A DNA stretch of 64,000 bases from Bacteroides sp. ET71 (GTDB lineage: Bacteria; Bacteroidota; Bacteroidia; Bacteroidales; Bacteroidaceae). This document shows positions 28,013 to 36,443 of this stretch, piece by piece. The notes beneath the pieces were generated by a model, which was not told where the DNA came from, searched no databases, and worked only from the letters and a program-made list of their open reading frames with translations. Where the stretch lies: contig NZ_JAMBLS010000011.1 in the NCBI RefSeq assembly GCF_023336905.1, positions 27,876 to 91,875 of the forward strand. Reading direction: 5' to 3'. The position numbers and the translations under genes were made by a program. Position 1 is the first letter of the stretch; every line of letters starts with the position of its first letter.

Positions 28013-29068
28013 TTATTGCTTTTCCACAAACTTCAGGTCGTGCGCCACCATGATGCGCACCAGTTCTTCGAAGCTAGTTTGCCGCGGATTCCATCCCAGC
28101 AGAGTCTTGGCTTTGGTGGGATCGCCCAATAGTTGCTCTACTTCGGCAGGACGGAAATATTTGGAATCTACTTCGACAAGCGTTTGTCCGGTGCGGGTAT
28201 CGATGCCTTTCTCGTCCACGCCTTTGCCTTCCCAGCGCAGTTCGATGCCGGCTTCGCGGAAGGCCAGGGTGCAGAATTCGCGTACTGTGTGCATTTCGCC
28301 CGTAGCTATGACAAAGTCTTCGGGAGTAGGGTGTTGCAGGATGAGCCACATGCACTCCACGTAGTCTTTGGCATAGCCCCAATCTCTTTGGGCATTCAGG
28401 TTGCCCAGGTATAATTTGTTTTGCAGGCCTTTGGCGATGCGGGCGGCAGCCAGCGTAATCTTTCGGGTGACAAAAGTTTCGCCCCGGCGTTCACTTTCGT
28501 GGTTGAAGAGGATGCCGTTCACGGCAAACATGCCGTAGCTTTCGCGGTAGTTTTTCGTAATCCAGAAGCCGTATTGTTTGGCCACGCCGTAGGGGCTGCG
28601 CGGATAGAAAGGGGTTGTTTCCCGCTGAGGCACTTCCTGCACTTTGCCGAAGAGCTCGGATGTGGAAGCCTGGTAGATTTTTGTCTTCTTCTCCATGCCC
28701 AGGATGCGGACGGCCTCGAGCATGCGCAGGGTGCCCACGGCGTCGGTTTCGGCTGTATATTCGGGCACCTCGAAGCTGACTTTCACGTGGCTTTGGGCTG
28801 CCAGGTTATAGATTTCGTCGGGCTGCACCTCTTGAATGATGCGGATGAGGCTACTGCTGTCCGTCATGTCGCCATAGTGCAGGTTGACCAGGCGTTTCTG
28901 CTTCATGTCGCGCACCCATTCGTCGAAATACAAGTGTTCGATACGTCCGGTGTTGAACGAGGAAGAGCGGCGCAGGATGCCGTGCACTTCATATCCTTTC
29001 TGGAGAAGGAACTCGGCCAGGAAAGAGCCGTCCTGACCCGTGATGCCTGAGATAAGGGCTGTTTTCAT
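28013..29068 (-). CDS. gmd: GDP-mannose 4,6-dehydratase
   Basis: This NADP-dependent SDR enzyme converts GDP-D-mannose to GDP-4-keto-6-deoxy-D-mannose, the first step to GDP-L-fucose. From ATG 29068 it has 351 residues. [16 protein letters not shown] (about 6-21) is the nucleotide-binding glycine motif, with ASTSELFGK and [13 protein letters not shown] (catalytic Tyr/Lys) following. The partner fcl is about 7.6 kb away (19285-20385) instead of adjacent. A -7 element (TATTTTTGT, minus strand) at 29104-29112 supports the start. Confidence 0.96.
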   Translation of the reverse strand: MKTALISGITGQDGSFLAEFLLQKGYEVHGILRRSSSFNTGRIEHLYFDEWVRDMKQKRLVNLHYGDMTDSSSLIRIIQEVQPDEIYNLAAQSHVKVSFEVPEYTAETDAVGTLRMLEAVRILGMEKKTKIYQASTSELFGKVQEVPQRETTPFYPRSPYGVAKQYGFWITKNYRESYGMFAVNGILFNHESERRGETFVTRKITLAAARIAKGLQNKLYLGNLNAQRDWGYAKDYVECMWLILQHPTPEDFVIATGEMHTVREFCTLAFREAGIELRWEGKGVDEKGIDTRTGQTLVEVDSKYFRPAEVEQLLGDPTKAKTLLGWNPRQTSFEELVRIMVAHDLKFVEKQ

Positions 29069-29103
29069 TGTATTGTTATCTTTTTCTGTTAGAACATTGA
29101 GAG

Positions 29104-29112
29104 ACAAAAATA
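29104..29112 (-). promoter_or_regulatory. -7 promoter element of gmd
   Basis: The minus strand reads TATTTTTGT (TAnnTTTG with nn = TT), 36 bases upstream of ATG 29068. Confidence 0.65.
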
Positions 29113-29215
29113 CGATTTTATTCTTTAACTAAGTCTTATGGACAAGTTTTATTTCTTTAGAGCTGCCTTTGGAGGAGGTACAGCATAGGTTTTTTCTTCA
29201 ACTTTGCCAACGGGG

Positions 29216-29689
29216 CTATTCGTGGTGGTAAGGCCCTCCGTGCAAGATGTTCATAGCCCGGTAGAGCTGTTCTACGAAAATGAGGCGTACCATTTGGTGG
29301 GAAAAGGTCATGCGCGAGAGCGACAGCTTTTCTTGGGCAGCTTCGTAGATTCGCTGGGAGAAGCCATAAGGTCCTCCGATGATGAAGACCAGACGCTTGC
29401 CGACTGTATTCATTTTGCGTTTCATGTAATCGGCAAATTCTATGGAGCGCATTTCTTTTCCACCTTCGTCCAGCAGCACGACGAAGTCTCCTGGTTGAAG
29501 TGCTTTCAGTATCAGTTCTCCTTCTTTTTCCTTCTGTACGTCGGTGCTGAGGTTCCGAGTATTCTTCAGTTCGGGGATGACTTCCATGTCGAATGTAAGA
29601 TATCGTTTGGTGCGCTGCACGTAGTCGTTGATGGCTGTAATGAAGTGGGGCTCTACGGTGCGCCCCACGACGAGTAAGATGGTCTTCAT
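29216..29689 (-). CDS. rlmH: 23S rRNA (pseudouridine1915-N3)-methyltransferase
   Basis: This SPOUT-family methyltransferase modifies pseudouridine 1915 in helix 69 of 23S rRNA. It is 157 residues from ATG 29689; twelve upstream codons are rejected because a -7 element (29722-29730) lies there. The knot region FIIGGPYGFSQ (about 102-112) and LSRMTFSHQMVRLIFVEQLY (about 121-140) bind SAM, and the protein ends GGPYHHE, the invariant RlmH tail. It is divergent from the DUF4783 gene, with a 21-bp repeat array between them. Confidence 0.96.
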   Translation of the reverse strand: MKTILLVVGRTVEPHFITAINDYVQRTKRYLTFDMEVIPELKNTRNLSTDVQKEKEGELILKALQPGDFVVLLDEGGKEMRSIEFADYMKRKMNTVGKRLVFIIGGPYGFSQRIYEAAQEKLSLSRMTFSHQMVRLIFVEQLYRAMNILHGGPYHHE

Positions 29690-29721
29690 TGGCGTATAAG
29701 TACATTGGGTGGAAGATGTGT

Positions 29722-29730
29722 GCAAAGATA
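29722..29730 (-). promoter_or_regulatory. -7 promoter element fixing the rlmH start
   Basis: The minus strand reads TATCTTTGC, 33 bases before ATG 29689. Confidence 0.8.
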
Positions 29731-29830
29731 CGACAAATGGAAGAGAAAAGAAAGCGGGGCTTTTGTGTTTTTAGGCCTTTCATGTTGGACAAGAGGCTGC
29801 AAATAAATTGCCTGTCCTCTATCAAAGCTT

Positions 29831-29914
29831 TATCTCTAGGCTGGAGATGTATATCTCTAGCTTAAAGATACACATCTCTAGTCTAAAGATGTGCATCTCC
29901 AGCCTAGAGATAGA
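29831..29914. repeat. Tandem array, 21-bp unit x 4 (family shared with 37132)
   Basis: Four units start at 29831, 29852, 29873 and 29894, with the core (T/C)ATCTCTAG-CTAAAGAT. Each is an imperfect palindrome (ATCT...AGAT arms). The same consensus and copy number recur at 37132-37215. The array lies in the divergent gap between rlmH and the DUF4783 gene (29690-30125). That gap also holds the two promoters and a weaker hairpin (ACTTTTCCTGCC with GGCAAGAAAAGT, about 29914-29958); no other gene is apparent. Confidence 0.92.
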
Positions 29915-30095
29915 CTTTTCCTGCCTTTACGGAAACTATTCCTGTGGGCAAGAAAAGTTTTCGGTTGTCGCCTGCAAGCTTTATTCAAAACTGACTTTTG
30001 ACGGATTTCGTAGATATTGAGGGGGAATCTGTCGTCATTCTATCAGATTTACTACATTTCTGTTCCTTTTTGCTTGTTAAATATAATATAATATG

Positions 30096-30104
30096 TACCT
30101 TTGC
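30096..30104 (+). promoter_or_regulatory. -7 promoter element of the DUF4783-nadC unit
   Basis: TACCTTTGC lies 21 bases before ATG 30126, so the in-frame upstream start candidates at 30093-30123 are unlikely. A TTG 19 bases upstream may be the -33 element. Confidence 0.75.
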
Positions 30105-30125
30105 CTATCATTAATGCTTATGCTT

Positions 30126-30515
30126 ATGAAAAAACGAGTGGCATTATTGCTGGTAGGTCTCATCAGTGGGATGGCTGTGGCATTGGCGCAAAACGTGCCT
30201 GTGGGAGTCGTGGTGGCTCTGAAGAAAGGCAATCCGCAGGGCTTGGACAGATACCTGGGGGAAAAAGTGAACGTAATTATCCAGAAACAGAATTCGGACT
30301 TGGATAAGGCTGCTGCATACTCTACGTTGGAGACTTTTTTCAACTCAAACCCGGTGAGAGGGTTCGAAGTAAGGCATGAAGGCCAACGTGAAGGCTCCAG
30401 TTTCGTCGTAGGCATGTTGAAGACAGACAACGGAGATTTCCGGGTCAATTGTTTTTTTAAGCGGATACAGAACAAATATTTTATACATCAAATCAGAATA
30501 GAGAAAAACCCATGA
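30126..30515 (+). CDS. DUF4783-type exported protein
   Basis: A 129-residue protein with a signal peptide (KKRVALLLVGLISGMAVALAQ). The mature part, with VVVALKKGNPQGLDRYLGEKVNVII and the ending FLIHQIRIE-like FIHQIRIEKN, resembles the small Bacteroidetes DUF4783 family, whose fold is related to NTF2/SnoaL-like cones. The function is unknown. It probably acts in the periplasm. Its stop codon overlaps the nadC start (ATGA), indicating translational coupling. Confidence 0.75.
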   Translation: MKKRVALLLVGLISGMAVALAQNVPVGVVVALKKGNPQGLDRYLGEKVNVIIQKQNSDLDKAAAYSTLETFFNSNPVRGFEVRHEGQREGSSFVVGMLKTDNGDFRVNCFFKRIQNKYFIHQIRIEKNP

Positions 30516-31360
30516 CCAAAGAACAAGAATTAATAGATAGACTCATAGACTTGGCTTTTGCCGAAGATATAGGTGATGGCGACCATACCACACTGTCATG
30601 CATCCCACCTACGGCACAGGGGCGTTCGAAGTTGCTCATCAAAGAACCGGGCATTTTGGCGGGCATAGAAATCGCCAAAGAAGTATTCCGTCGGTTTGAT
30701 CCCGAACTGAAAGTCGAGGTTTTCATAAACGATGGAGCCGAAGTGAAACCCGGCGATGTGCCAATGATTGTTTCCGGTAAAGTGCAATCACTCTTGCAGA
30801 CCGAGCGTCTGATGCTTAATATTCTGCAACGGATGAGCGGCATAGCTACCATGACTCATCGGTATGCACAGCAATTGCAAGGCACTCATACGCGCGTGCT
30901 CGATACTCGTAAGACTACTCCCGGTATGAGGATACTCGAAAAAATGGCAGTCAAAATAGGGGGCGGAGTGAACCATCGTATCGGACTCTTCGATATGATT
31001 CTTTTGAAAGATAATCACGTGGACTTTGCGGGAGGCATTGACAAGGCTATTCTCCGGGCCAAAAAGTATTGCCGGGAAAAAGGGAAGGACCTGAAGATAG
31101 AAATCGAAGTCAGAAACCTGGATGAACTTCAGCAGGTACTTGATCTGGGTGGCGTAGACAGAATCATGTTTGATAACTTCACACCCGAACTGACCCGCAA
31201 GGCTGTGCAGATGGTGGCAGGACGTTATGAAACAGAATCTTCTGGAGGAATCACCTTCGACACATTGCGTGAATACGCCGAATGTGGTGTAGACTACATT
31301 TCTGTCGGAGCGTTGACCCATTCGGTCAAAGGCCTGGACATGAGCTTTAAGGCTTGTTGA
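30512..31360 (+). CDS. nadC: Nicotinate-nucleotide pyrophosphorylase (carboxylating)
   Basis: Quinolinate phosphoribosyltransferase, which makes nicotinate mononucleotide from quinolinate and PRPP in de novo NAD synthesis. It is 282 residues. The N-terminal domain includes EDIGDGDHTT (about 15-24). The barrel carries RKTTPGMR (substrate-binding Arg/Lys) and KIGGGVNHRIGLFDMILLKDNH, followed by EIEVRNLDEL and the phosphate-binding SVGALTHS. The ATG overlaps the stop of the preceding gene by four bases. nadA/nadB are not in the window. Confidence 0.96.
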   Translation: MTKEQELIDRLIDLAFAEDIGDGDHTTLSCIPPTAQGRSKLLIKEPGILAGIEIAKEVFRRFDPELKVEVFINDGAEVKPGDVPMIVSGKVQSLLQTERLMLNILQRMSGIATMTHRYAQQLQGTHTRVLDTRKTTPGMRILEKMAVKIGGGVNHRIGLFDMILLKDNHVDFAGGIDKAILRAKKYCREKGKDLKIEIEVRNLDELQQVLDLGGVDRIMFDNFTPELTRKAVQMVAGRYETESSGGITFDTLREYAECGVDYISVGALTHSVKGLDMSFKAC

Positions 31361-31422
31361 AGAAGTTTTTTGTAGGGGATTAACATATTTTCGTATTCTG
31401 GTCAGCAGCATTTCCCCTTGCC

Positions 31423-32037
31423 ATGCGTCCAATAGATAAACAACGCGATGGAGCGTTGAAGAAAAGTAATTTGTTGACATTGGACAGTGGATTTGAAGAG
31501 TTGGTTGAAGGATGTCGGGCAGGCGATCAAACTGCCCGAAAGACGCTTTACACCCTCTATGCACAGTCGATGCTGGCCTTGTGCTACCGTTATACTGGAG
31601 ATTTAGACGAGGCTCACGATGTGTTGCACGATGGTTTCATTAAGCTCTTCACGCATTTCACTTATCGGGGAGAATGTTCGCTTGCTACGTGGGTACGCCA
31701 AGTCATGATTTCACAGGCCATTGATTATTTAAGACACAAAAAGAAATTCGGCAATCTGATAGTCAATGAAGAACAGCTTCCCGATATTCCAGATGAAGCA
31801 GAAGTGGCTCAAACTGGTTCTCAGTTGTCCGAAGAACAACTGATGGCATTTGTTGCCCAGTTGCCGGAAGGGTGTCGCACAGTCTTTAACCTCTACGTTT
31901 TTGAGGAAAAGTCTCATAAAGAGATAGCGGCTCTGCTTCATATCAAAGAACACACTTCCACTTCGCAACTCCATCGCGCCAAAACTTTGTTGGCAAAACG
32001 AATCAAAGAATATTGGGCTCATGAGAGAAAAAAGTGA
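31423..32037 (+). CDS. ECF-type RNA polymerase sigma factor
   Basis: An extracytoplasmic-function sigma factor of 204 residues. Region 2 spans about 35-105 (LYAQSMLALCYRYTGDLDEAHDVLHDGFIKLF), and region 4 about 140-195 (LPEGCRTVFNLYVFEEKSHKEIAALLHIKEHTS). There is no region 3. It overlaps the next gene by 17 bases. That gene encodes a membrane protein with an anti-sigma-like cytoplasmic head, so the pair is probably a sigma/anti-sigma module responding to an envelope signal. Its target promoters are unknown. Confidence 0.92.
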   Translation: MRPIDKQRDGALKKSNLLTLDSGFEELVEGCRAGDQTARKTLYTLYAQSMLALCYRYTGDLDEAHDVLHDGFIKLFTHFTYRGECSLATWVRQVMISQAIDYLRHKKKFGNLIVNEEQLPDIPDEAEVAQTGSQLSEEQLMAFVAQLPEGCRTVFNLYVFEEKSHKEIAALLHIKEHTSTSQLHRAKTLLAKRIKEYWAHERKK

Positions 32038-33025
32038 AATAAACGATCTTTTCCGTACCCGTCTGCAGGACATGAAGATGGAGGTGAGGAGTGAGTTTTG
32101 GGAAATGTTGGAGCAAGACTTGAAAAACAAGCCTTCGCCTATGACGGCCTTCCGCACCCGGTGCTTACGTTGGGTAGCAGCAGCGTCGGTTTTATTATTG
32201 TTGGGAGGGATCTCCTTTTGGGCACTTCTTTCGCCAGTTCCCGAGGATACCGGAAAAGTGTTGGCCCATAAAGCGCCCCAACTGGCCGATCCCGTGGCAG
32301 AGCTTCCACCCATATCTGTTCCTTCAGACAAGGTGAAGCAGCCTGTAAATATTCCTTCTTTACAACAACAAGAAGAAGATGAGCCAGTGTCTGTGCATGT
32401 TTCCATATCCATTACTCAAACACAGCAGTATGGGAAGCGCCGTCGTACAAATGCCAACCACAATTATTTGACGGACGAAAGGACATCTTCTTCAAGAACC
32501 GTTACGGCAAATTCCGGACGGGCAAAGCAAAAAAGCATGAAAGAAGCAGTCTCTTCTCTCCAATCATCTCGTTGGGCATTGAAAACACTGATTGGCACCT
32601 CTCTTCCAAGTTCCGACTATGCTGCACCTGTTACAGCCGGTGTTCTTGTGGAGCGTTCGTTAGGTAAACGCTTTTCTTTAGAAGCCGGTTTGCAATATAG
32701 CCGTCTAGAAACCGCAGAAAACGAACCTTTACATTCTTTAAGTGTGCCTCTTCGGGTGAATATGTCGTTAGCTTCAAATCGTCACCTTGATTTCTACGCG
32801 CAAACAGGCGTTTCGATGGAGAAGATTATTTCTGGAGATTCATCTCCTCTGCAGGTAGCTGTTCAGGCCGGAGTGGGGTTACGCTATAAAATGACAGACC
32901 GTTTGGCCTTCTTTGCAGAACCTTCTGTTTCTCATCATTTTAATGAAGATTCTTCTCCACGGACCTTACGTACAGAACGCCCGCTCAATTTGAATTTACT
33001 CTGTGGTCTTCGTATGACCTATTAA
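32021..33025 (+). CDS. Probable dual-membrane-spanning anti-sigma factor (Dma-like)
   Basis: A 334-residue protein with an unusual layout. A cytoplasmic head (1-45, EKSEINDLFRTRLQDMKMEV) is followed by one inner-membrane helix (about 49-69), and then a long polar linker rich in Pro, Gln and Ser (about 70-185). The C-terminal part is a beta-strand-rich segment (about 190-334) with alternating patterns (FSLEAGLQYSRLE, VAVQAGVGLRYKM) ending in the aromatic Tyr expected of outer-membrane barrels. The overlap with an ECF sigma gene fits the Bacteroides dual-membrane anti-sigma (Dma) type, reported to link outer-membrane state to sigma activity. That assignment is inference from architecture. Confidence 0.75.
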   Translation: MREKSEINDLFRTRLQDMKMEVRSEFWEMLEQDLKNKPSPMTAFRTRCLRWVAAASVLLLLGGISFWALLSPVPEDTGKVLAHKAPQLADPVAELPPISVPSDKVKQPVNIPSLQQQEEDEPVSVHVSISITQTQQYGKRRRTNANHNYLTDERTSSSRTVTANSGRAKQKSMKEAVSSLQSSRWALKTLIGTSLPSSDYAAPVTAGVLVERSLGKRFSLEAGLQYSRLETAENEPLHSLSVPLRVNMSLASNRHLDFYAQTGVSMEKIISGDSSPLQVAVQAGVGLRYKMTDRLAFFAEPSVSHHFNEDSSPRTLRTERPLNLNLLCGLRMTY

Positions 33026-33041
33026 CGAATATAACCGAATT

Positions 33042-33599
33042 ATGAAAAAGATAATCGCATTGTTCTTCTATAAGAAAAACTGGAGTGCCTATTTGGCTTT
33101 TAGTCTTTTGTTATGCTGTTTTGTCTCTTGCTCTGAAGAAGCATTGGATTATAATCATCCGGATGTAGACCTGTTCGTGCACCAATTGAAAGAGGGAAAT
33201 CTGCCTGTACCTACTGTTGATGGAGCTTCTCAAATGCCAAAGTTTACGACAAAAGATATCGCTGCATTGCTGGATTATGCAGATGATTTGAGTGTTATTC
33301 CATCTTTTTCGTTAGCACCCATTTCTTATTCTGCTGGCGGTAAGCTTCGTTTGGGTGAGTGTTTGCTTTGGACAGTGGAGACAATTCGCTTAGGACATAA
33401 CGCTTCCATGGGATGCAAGATGGTACACATAGGGGCTGAGAATTATGAAGGAATTTATTTCTTGTCCGATGAAGAAGTGCTGGATGCAGTGGCTCGCTAT
33501 CGTCATTGGTGGGAAAATAGGCAGTATCCGCGAACAGTATGGACCGTAGATCCGTGTTGGAATGAGCCACTTTGTGGCAGTGATTATATGTGGTGGTAG
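33042..33599 (+). CDS. Lipoprotein, DUF4943-like
   Basis: A 185-residue protein. Its N-terminus has a basic stretch and a hydrophobic run ending in CCFVSC, followed by SEEALDYNHPDVDLFVHQLK; a Cys in this region is the likely lipid-anchored residue. The core (MPKFTTKDIAALLDYADD, RLGECLLWTVETIRLG) resembles a small Bacteroidales family I associate with DUF4943. Function unknown. It is third in the sigma-factor operon, 16 bases after the anti-sigma gene, so it may be part of the envelope-sensing unit. The C-terminal CWNEPLCGSDYMWW is unusually rich in Trp and Cys. Confidence 0.65.
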   Translation: MKKIIALFFYKKNWSAYLAFSLLLCCFVSCSEEALDYNHPDVDLFVHQLKEGNLPVPTVDGASQMPKFTTKDIAALLDYADDLSVIPSFSLAPISYSAGGKLRLGECLLWTVETIRLGHNASMGCKMVHIGAENYEGIYFLSDEEVLDAVARYRHWWENRQYPRTVWTVDPCWNEPLCGSDYMWW

Positions 33600-33618
33600 T
33601 TTCTGCCCGGTTGTTTTT

Positions 33619-34140
33619 ATGAGACGAGTGCAACTTCTATGCTGTTTGCTGGTACTTGCATGGTCTTCGCTAGCAGCTCAAGATTGGACTTCGGAGGACT
33701 CTCTGCGTATTCGCCAATTATTGGATAGGGAAGGGGAGATTCAACTAAATCAGAAAGCTTTGAAGGAGCTGAAGCAAATTTTTCCATTGGGCCAGGGGAA
33801 GATGTCGGAAGAAAAGCCTTGGCTGGATTTTGATTCTACCTTACCCACCATTCATCAGAAAAAGAGAGGCCGGCTGACGTTATACCCTTACACGCCCACC
33901 ACTCCTTACAATTGGGATCCGGTGTTGCAATGTAAAATAGATATAGATGCGCCTGATTGGAAAAAGAATCTTAAGACTTGGCTCTATGCGCAGCCCGTAG
34001 GAGCAGCTTCGCCGTCCGGACTTAGCTTTATGGCTATTTTTACCCGAGAATTTTGGAATAGGAAAATAGGGCGACGCCGGGCTCGTACGCTTGAGGTCTT
34101 AAGGGCATATGGAGATTCTGTGACCGTGCATTTGAAATGA
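33619..34140 (+). CDS. Exported protein, DUF4858-like
   Basis: A 173-residue protein starting at ATG 33619 with a signal peptide (RRVQLLCCLLVLAWSSLAAQ). The frame is open upstream into the preceding gene, but that part lacks a sensible start. The segment WLDFDSTLPTIHQKKRGRLTLYPYTPTTPYNWDPV resembles the DUF4858 family of Bacteroidales. Function unknown. It is the last gene of the likely four-gene sigma operon, 19 bases after the previous stop. The neighbours suggest an envelope role only. Confidence 0.65.
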   Translation: MRRVQLLCCLLVLAWSSLAAQDWTSEDSLRIRQLLDREGEIQLNQKALKELKQIFPLGQGKMSEEKPWLDFDSTLPTIHQKKRGRLTLYPYTPTTPYNWDPVLQCKIDIDAPDWKKNLKTWLYAQPVGAASPSGLSFMAIFTREFWNRKIGRRRARTLEVLRAYGDSVTVHLK

Positions 34141-34206
34141 AACTTAAACAATGGAATGAGATTGTTTGTTAATATAAAGATTGAATCAATTAATTACGGA
34201 TAAGAT

Positions 34207-35145
34207 ATGAATAGAATTACTTCTTTGTTTGGCATTACTTACCCCATTGTCCAAGGGGGGATGGTTTGGTGCAGTGGTTGGCGTTTGGCTTCTGCCGTGA
34301 GCAACGCCGGCGGATTAGGGCTTTTAGGAGCAGGCTCGATGCATCCTGACACTTTGCGTGAACATATACGGAAATGCCGGGCGGCTACTTCCAAACCTTT
34401 TGGCGTGAACTTGCCTTTGATGTATCCGCAAATAGATGAGGCTATGCAACTGGTGGCAGATGAAGGTGTGAAGATTGTCTTTACGTCTGCCGGTAGTCCG
34501 AAGAAATGGACGGGCTGGTTGCATGAACGTGGCATTACGGTAGTTCATGTAGTTTCTTCTTCTCGCTTTGCGCAGAAAGCAGAAGAAGCTGGTGTAGATG
34601 CTGTCGTGGCGGAGGGATTCGAGGCTGGCGGTCATAATGGGCGTGAAGAAACAACTACGTTATGCCTTATCCCCGCCGTTCGTCGAGCTACTGCTTTGCC
34701 ATTGATTGCTGCCGGTGGAATTGCAACGGGCGAGGCCATGTTGGCTGTAAGGGCTTTAGGAGCGGAAGGCGTGCAAATCGGTACCCGTTTTGCATTGACT
34801 GAAGAAAGCTCTGCCAGCGATGTTTTTAAGAACTATTGTCTGCAATTGGAAGAAGGAGATACGCGTCTTTTGTTAAAGAAACTGGCACCTACCCGTTTGG
34901 TGAAGGGCAAGTTCCTGGATGCGGTTTCTGTGGCAGAGGCTTCTGGAGCTACGGAAGAGCAGCTCCGGGAATTGCTGGGAAAAGGGCGTGCCAAACGAGG
35001 CATTTTTGAAGGCGATTTGGAAGAAGGTGAGTTGGAGATCGGGCAAATCGCTTCGCTGCTGAAAGGGAAAGGTATTCAGCCGGTGGCCGAGGTGATGGAT
35101 GAATTGGTGCAAGCTTATGAAAATGGATTGAAAGCTTTGTTATGA
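34207..35145 (+). CDS. FabK-like enoyl-ACP reductase / nitronate monooxygenase family flavoprotein
   Basis: A 312-residue FMN-binding TIM-barrel enzyme of the 2-nitropropane dioxygenase superfamily. It opens with the FMN-site motif TYPIVQGGMVWCSG. HNGREETTTLCLIP and LPLIAAGGIATGEAMLA line the flavin and phosphate sites, and GVQIGTRFALTEES is typical of FabK-type proteins. FabK members reduce the trans-2-enoyl-ACP double bond in fatty acid synthesis, while others oxidise nitronates; sequence alone does not settle which. It is followed by a terminator. Confidence 0.82.
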   Translation: MNRITSLFGITYPIVQGGMVWCSGWRLASAVSNAGGLGLLGAGSMHPDTLREHIRKCRAATSKPFGVNLPLMYPQIDEAMQLVADEGVKIVFTSAGSPKKWTGWLHERGITVVHVVSSSRFAQKAEEAGVDAVVAEGFEAGGHNGREETTTLCLIPAVRRATALPLIAAGGIATGEAMLAVRALGAEGVQIGTRFALTEESSASDVFKNYCLQLEEGDTRLLLKKLAPTRLVKGKFLDAVSVAEASGATEEQLRELLGKGRAKRGIFEGDLEEGELEIGQIASLLKGKGIQPVAEVMDELVQAYENGLKALL

Positions 35146-35179
35146 TTCAAACCTTAACTGGGTATTGGTAAATTTTGTG

Positions 35180-35220
35180 AGGATATATCGAAGAAGTGAT
35201 TCTGAAGATATATCCTTTTT
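35180..35220 (+). terminator. Intrinsic terminator after the FabK-like gene
   Basis: GGATATATC (35181-35189) pairs with GATATATCC (35207-35215), followed by a run of T. Confidence 0.85.
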
Positions 35221-35246
35221 TATTTCTTTTGTATCGTTTTTTCTTT

Positions 35247-35255
35247 TACCTTTGC
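35247..35255 (+). promoter_or_regulatory. -7 promoter element of the acyltransferase gene
   Basis: TACCTTTGC matches TAnnTTTG and lies 44 bases before ATG 35299. Confidence 0.7.
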
Positions 35256-35298
35256 GCCTTCATGACAAAAAAACTATTTGATATTAAAAAAGGAAGAA

Positions 35299-36441
35299 AT
35301 GAAAGCACAAACCACTTACTTGGCTTCGAAGCCTCACTATGAGATTTTGGATGGACTTCGTGGCGTAGCTGCCTTAATGGTAATTCTTTTTCATCTGTTT
35401 GAAGCTCATGCGGGGGGCAATCATCTGACTCAAATCATCAATCATGGGTATTTGGCGGTCGACTTTTTCTTTATGCTTTCCGGTTTTGTGATAGGTTATG
35501 CGTATGATGACCGCTGGGACCGCATGACACTGGGCACTTTCTTCAAACGCCGTATTATCCGTTTGCATCCAATGGTCATAATGGGGAGCATTGTGGGTGC
35601 CGTGTTCTTTTATTTTCAAGAGTCTTCGGTGTGTTTTCCGCTTATAGGAGAAACGCCTGTCTGGATGCTTCTGTTGCTGATGTTGTGGGGATGCACATTG
35701 CTTCCTCTTCCGCTTCGTTGGGATGTGCGTGGCTGGACGGAGATGCATCCGTTGAACGGTCCCTGCTGGTCTCTTTATTATGAATATATTGCCAATATCT
35801 TGTATGCTTTGTTCATTCGCCGTTTCAGCAAGAAGGCGTTGGCTGTCCTTGTATTTCTGGCTGCCTGTCTGACTGTTTATCGCGGGCAGACGGCTCCGCT
35901 GGGTGACATGGTAGGAGGCTGGGCTTTGACCTGGGAACAGCAATACGTGGGTTTTGTTCGTTTGTTGTATCCTTTCTTTGGGGGATTGCTGCTGTCCCGC
36001 TTGGGTTGGTTGATTCGTGTGAAGAAGCGTGCTTTTTGGTATTGCAGTCTGATTATTGTCTGCATGTTGTCTGTTCCCCGTTTGGGCGGTGAGGAACATT
36101 ATTGGATGAACGGCCTTTATGAATCGTTCTGTATTCTGTTCCTTTTTCCGCTTATCGTGTCGATGGGAGCAGGTGGCAAGGTGACGGGAAGTCGCTCCAC
36201 GGCCATTTGTAAATTCCTGGGCGACATCTCTTATCCTATCTATATTACCCACTATCCGCTGGTGTATGTCTACACGGCTTGGGTATGCAACACCGGTGCC
36301 AGTATCACCGACGGCATACCCTACATGGTCCTGGTGTTTGTTGGTGCCGTCACCCTGGCTTATGTTTCGTTGAGGCTTTATGATGAGCCGGTTCGCCGTT
36401 GGCTGACGGATCGTTTTTTGAAACGGGTGAAGAAGTCTTGA
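35299..36441 (+). CDS. Acyltransferase family 3 membrane protein
   Basis: A polytopic inner-membrane acyltransferase (380 residues, about ten helices) of the OatA/ExoZ/NodX type, expected to O-acylate a cell-surface or exported glycan. The opening YEILDGLRGVAALMVILFHLFE contains the family R-x10-H catalytic motif (R-G-V ... H). The segment GYLAVDFFFMLSGFVIGYAYD is the second landmark. There is no C-terminal SGNH domain. No glycan biosynthesis genes flank it, so the substrate is open. Confidence 0.88.
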   Translation: MKAQTTYLASKPHYEILDGLRGVAALMVILFHLFEAHAGGNHLTQIINHGYLAVDFFFMLSGFVIGYAYDDRWDRMTLGTFFKRRIIRLHPMVIMGSIVGAVFFYFQESSVCFPLIGETPVWMLLLLMLWGCTLLPLPLRWDVRGWTEMHPLNGPCWSLYYEYIANILYALFIRRFSKKALAVLVFLAACLTVYRGQTAPLGDMVGGWALTWEQQYVGFVRLLYPFFGGLLLSRLGWLIRVKKRAFWYCSLIIVCMLSVPRLGGEEHYWMNGLYESFCILFLFPLIVSMGAGGKVTGSRSTAICKFLGDISYPIYITHYPLVYVYTAWVCNTGASITDGIPYMVLVFVGAVTLAYVSLRLYDEPVRRWLTDRFLKRVKKS

Positions 36442-36443
36442 GT

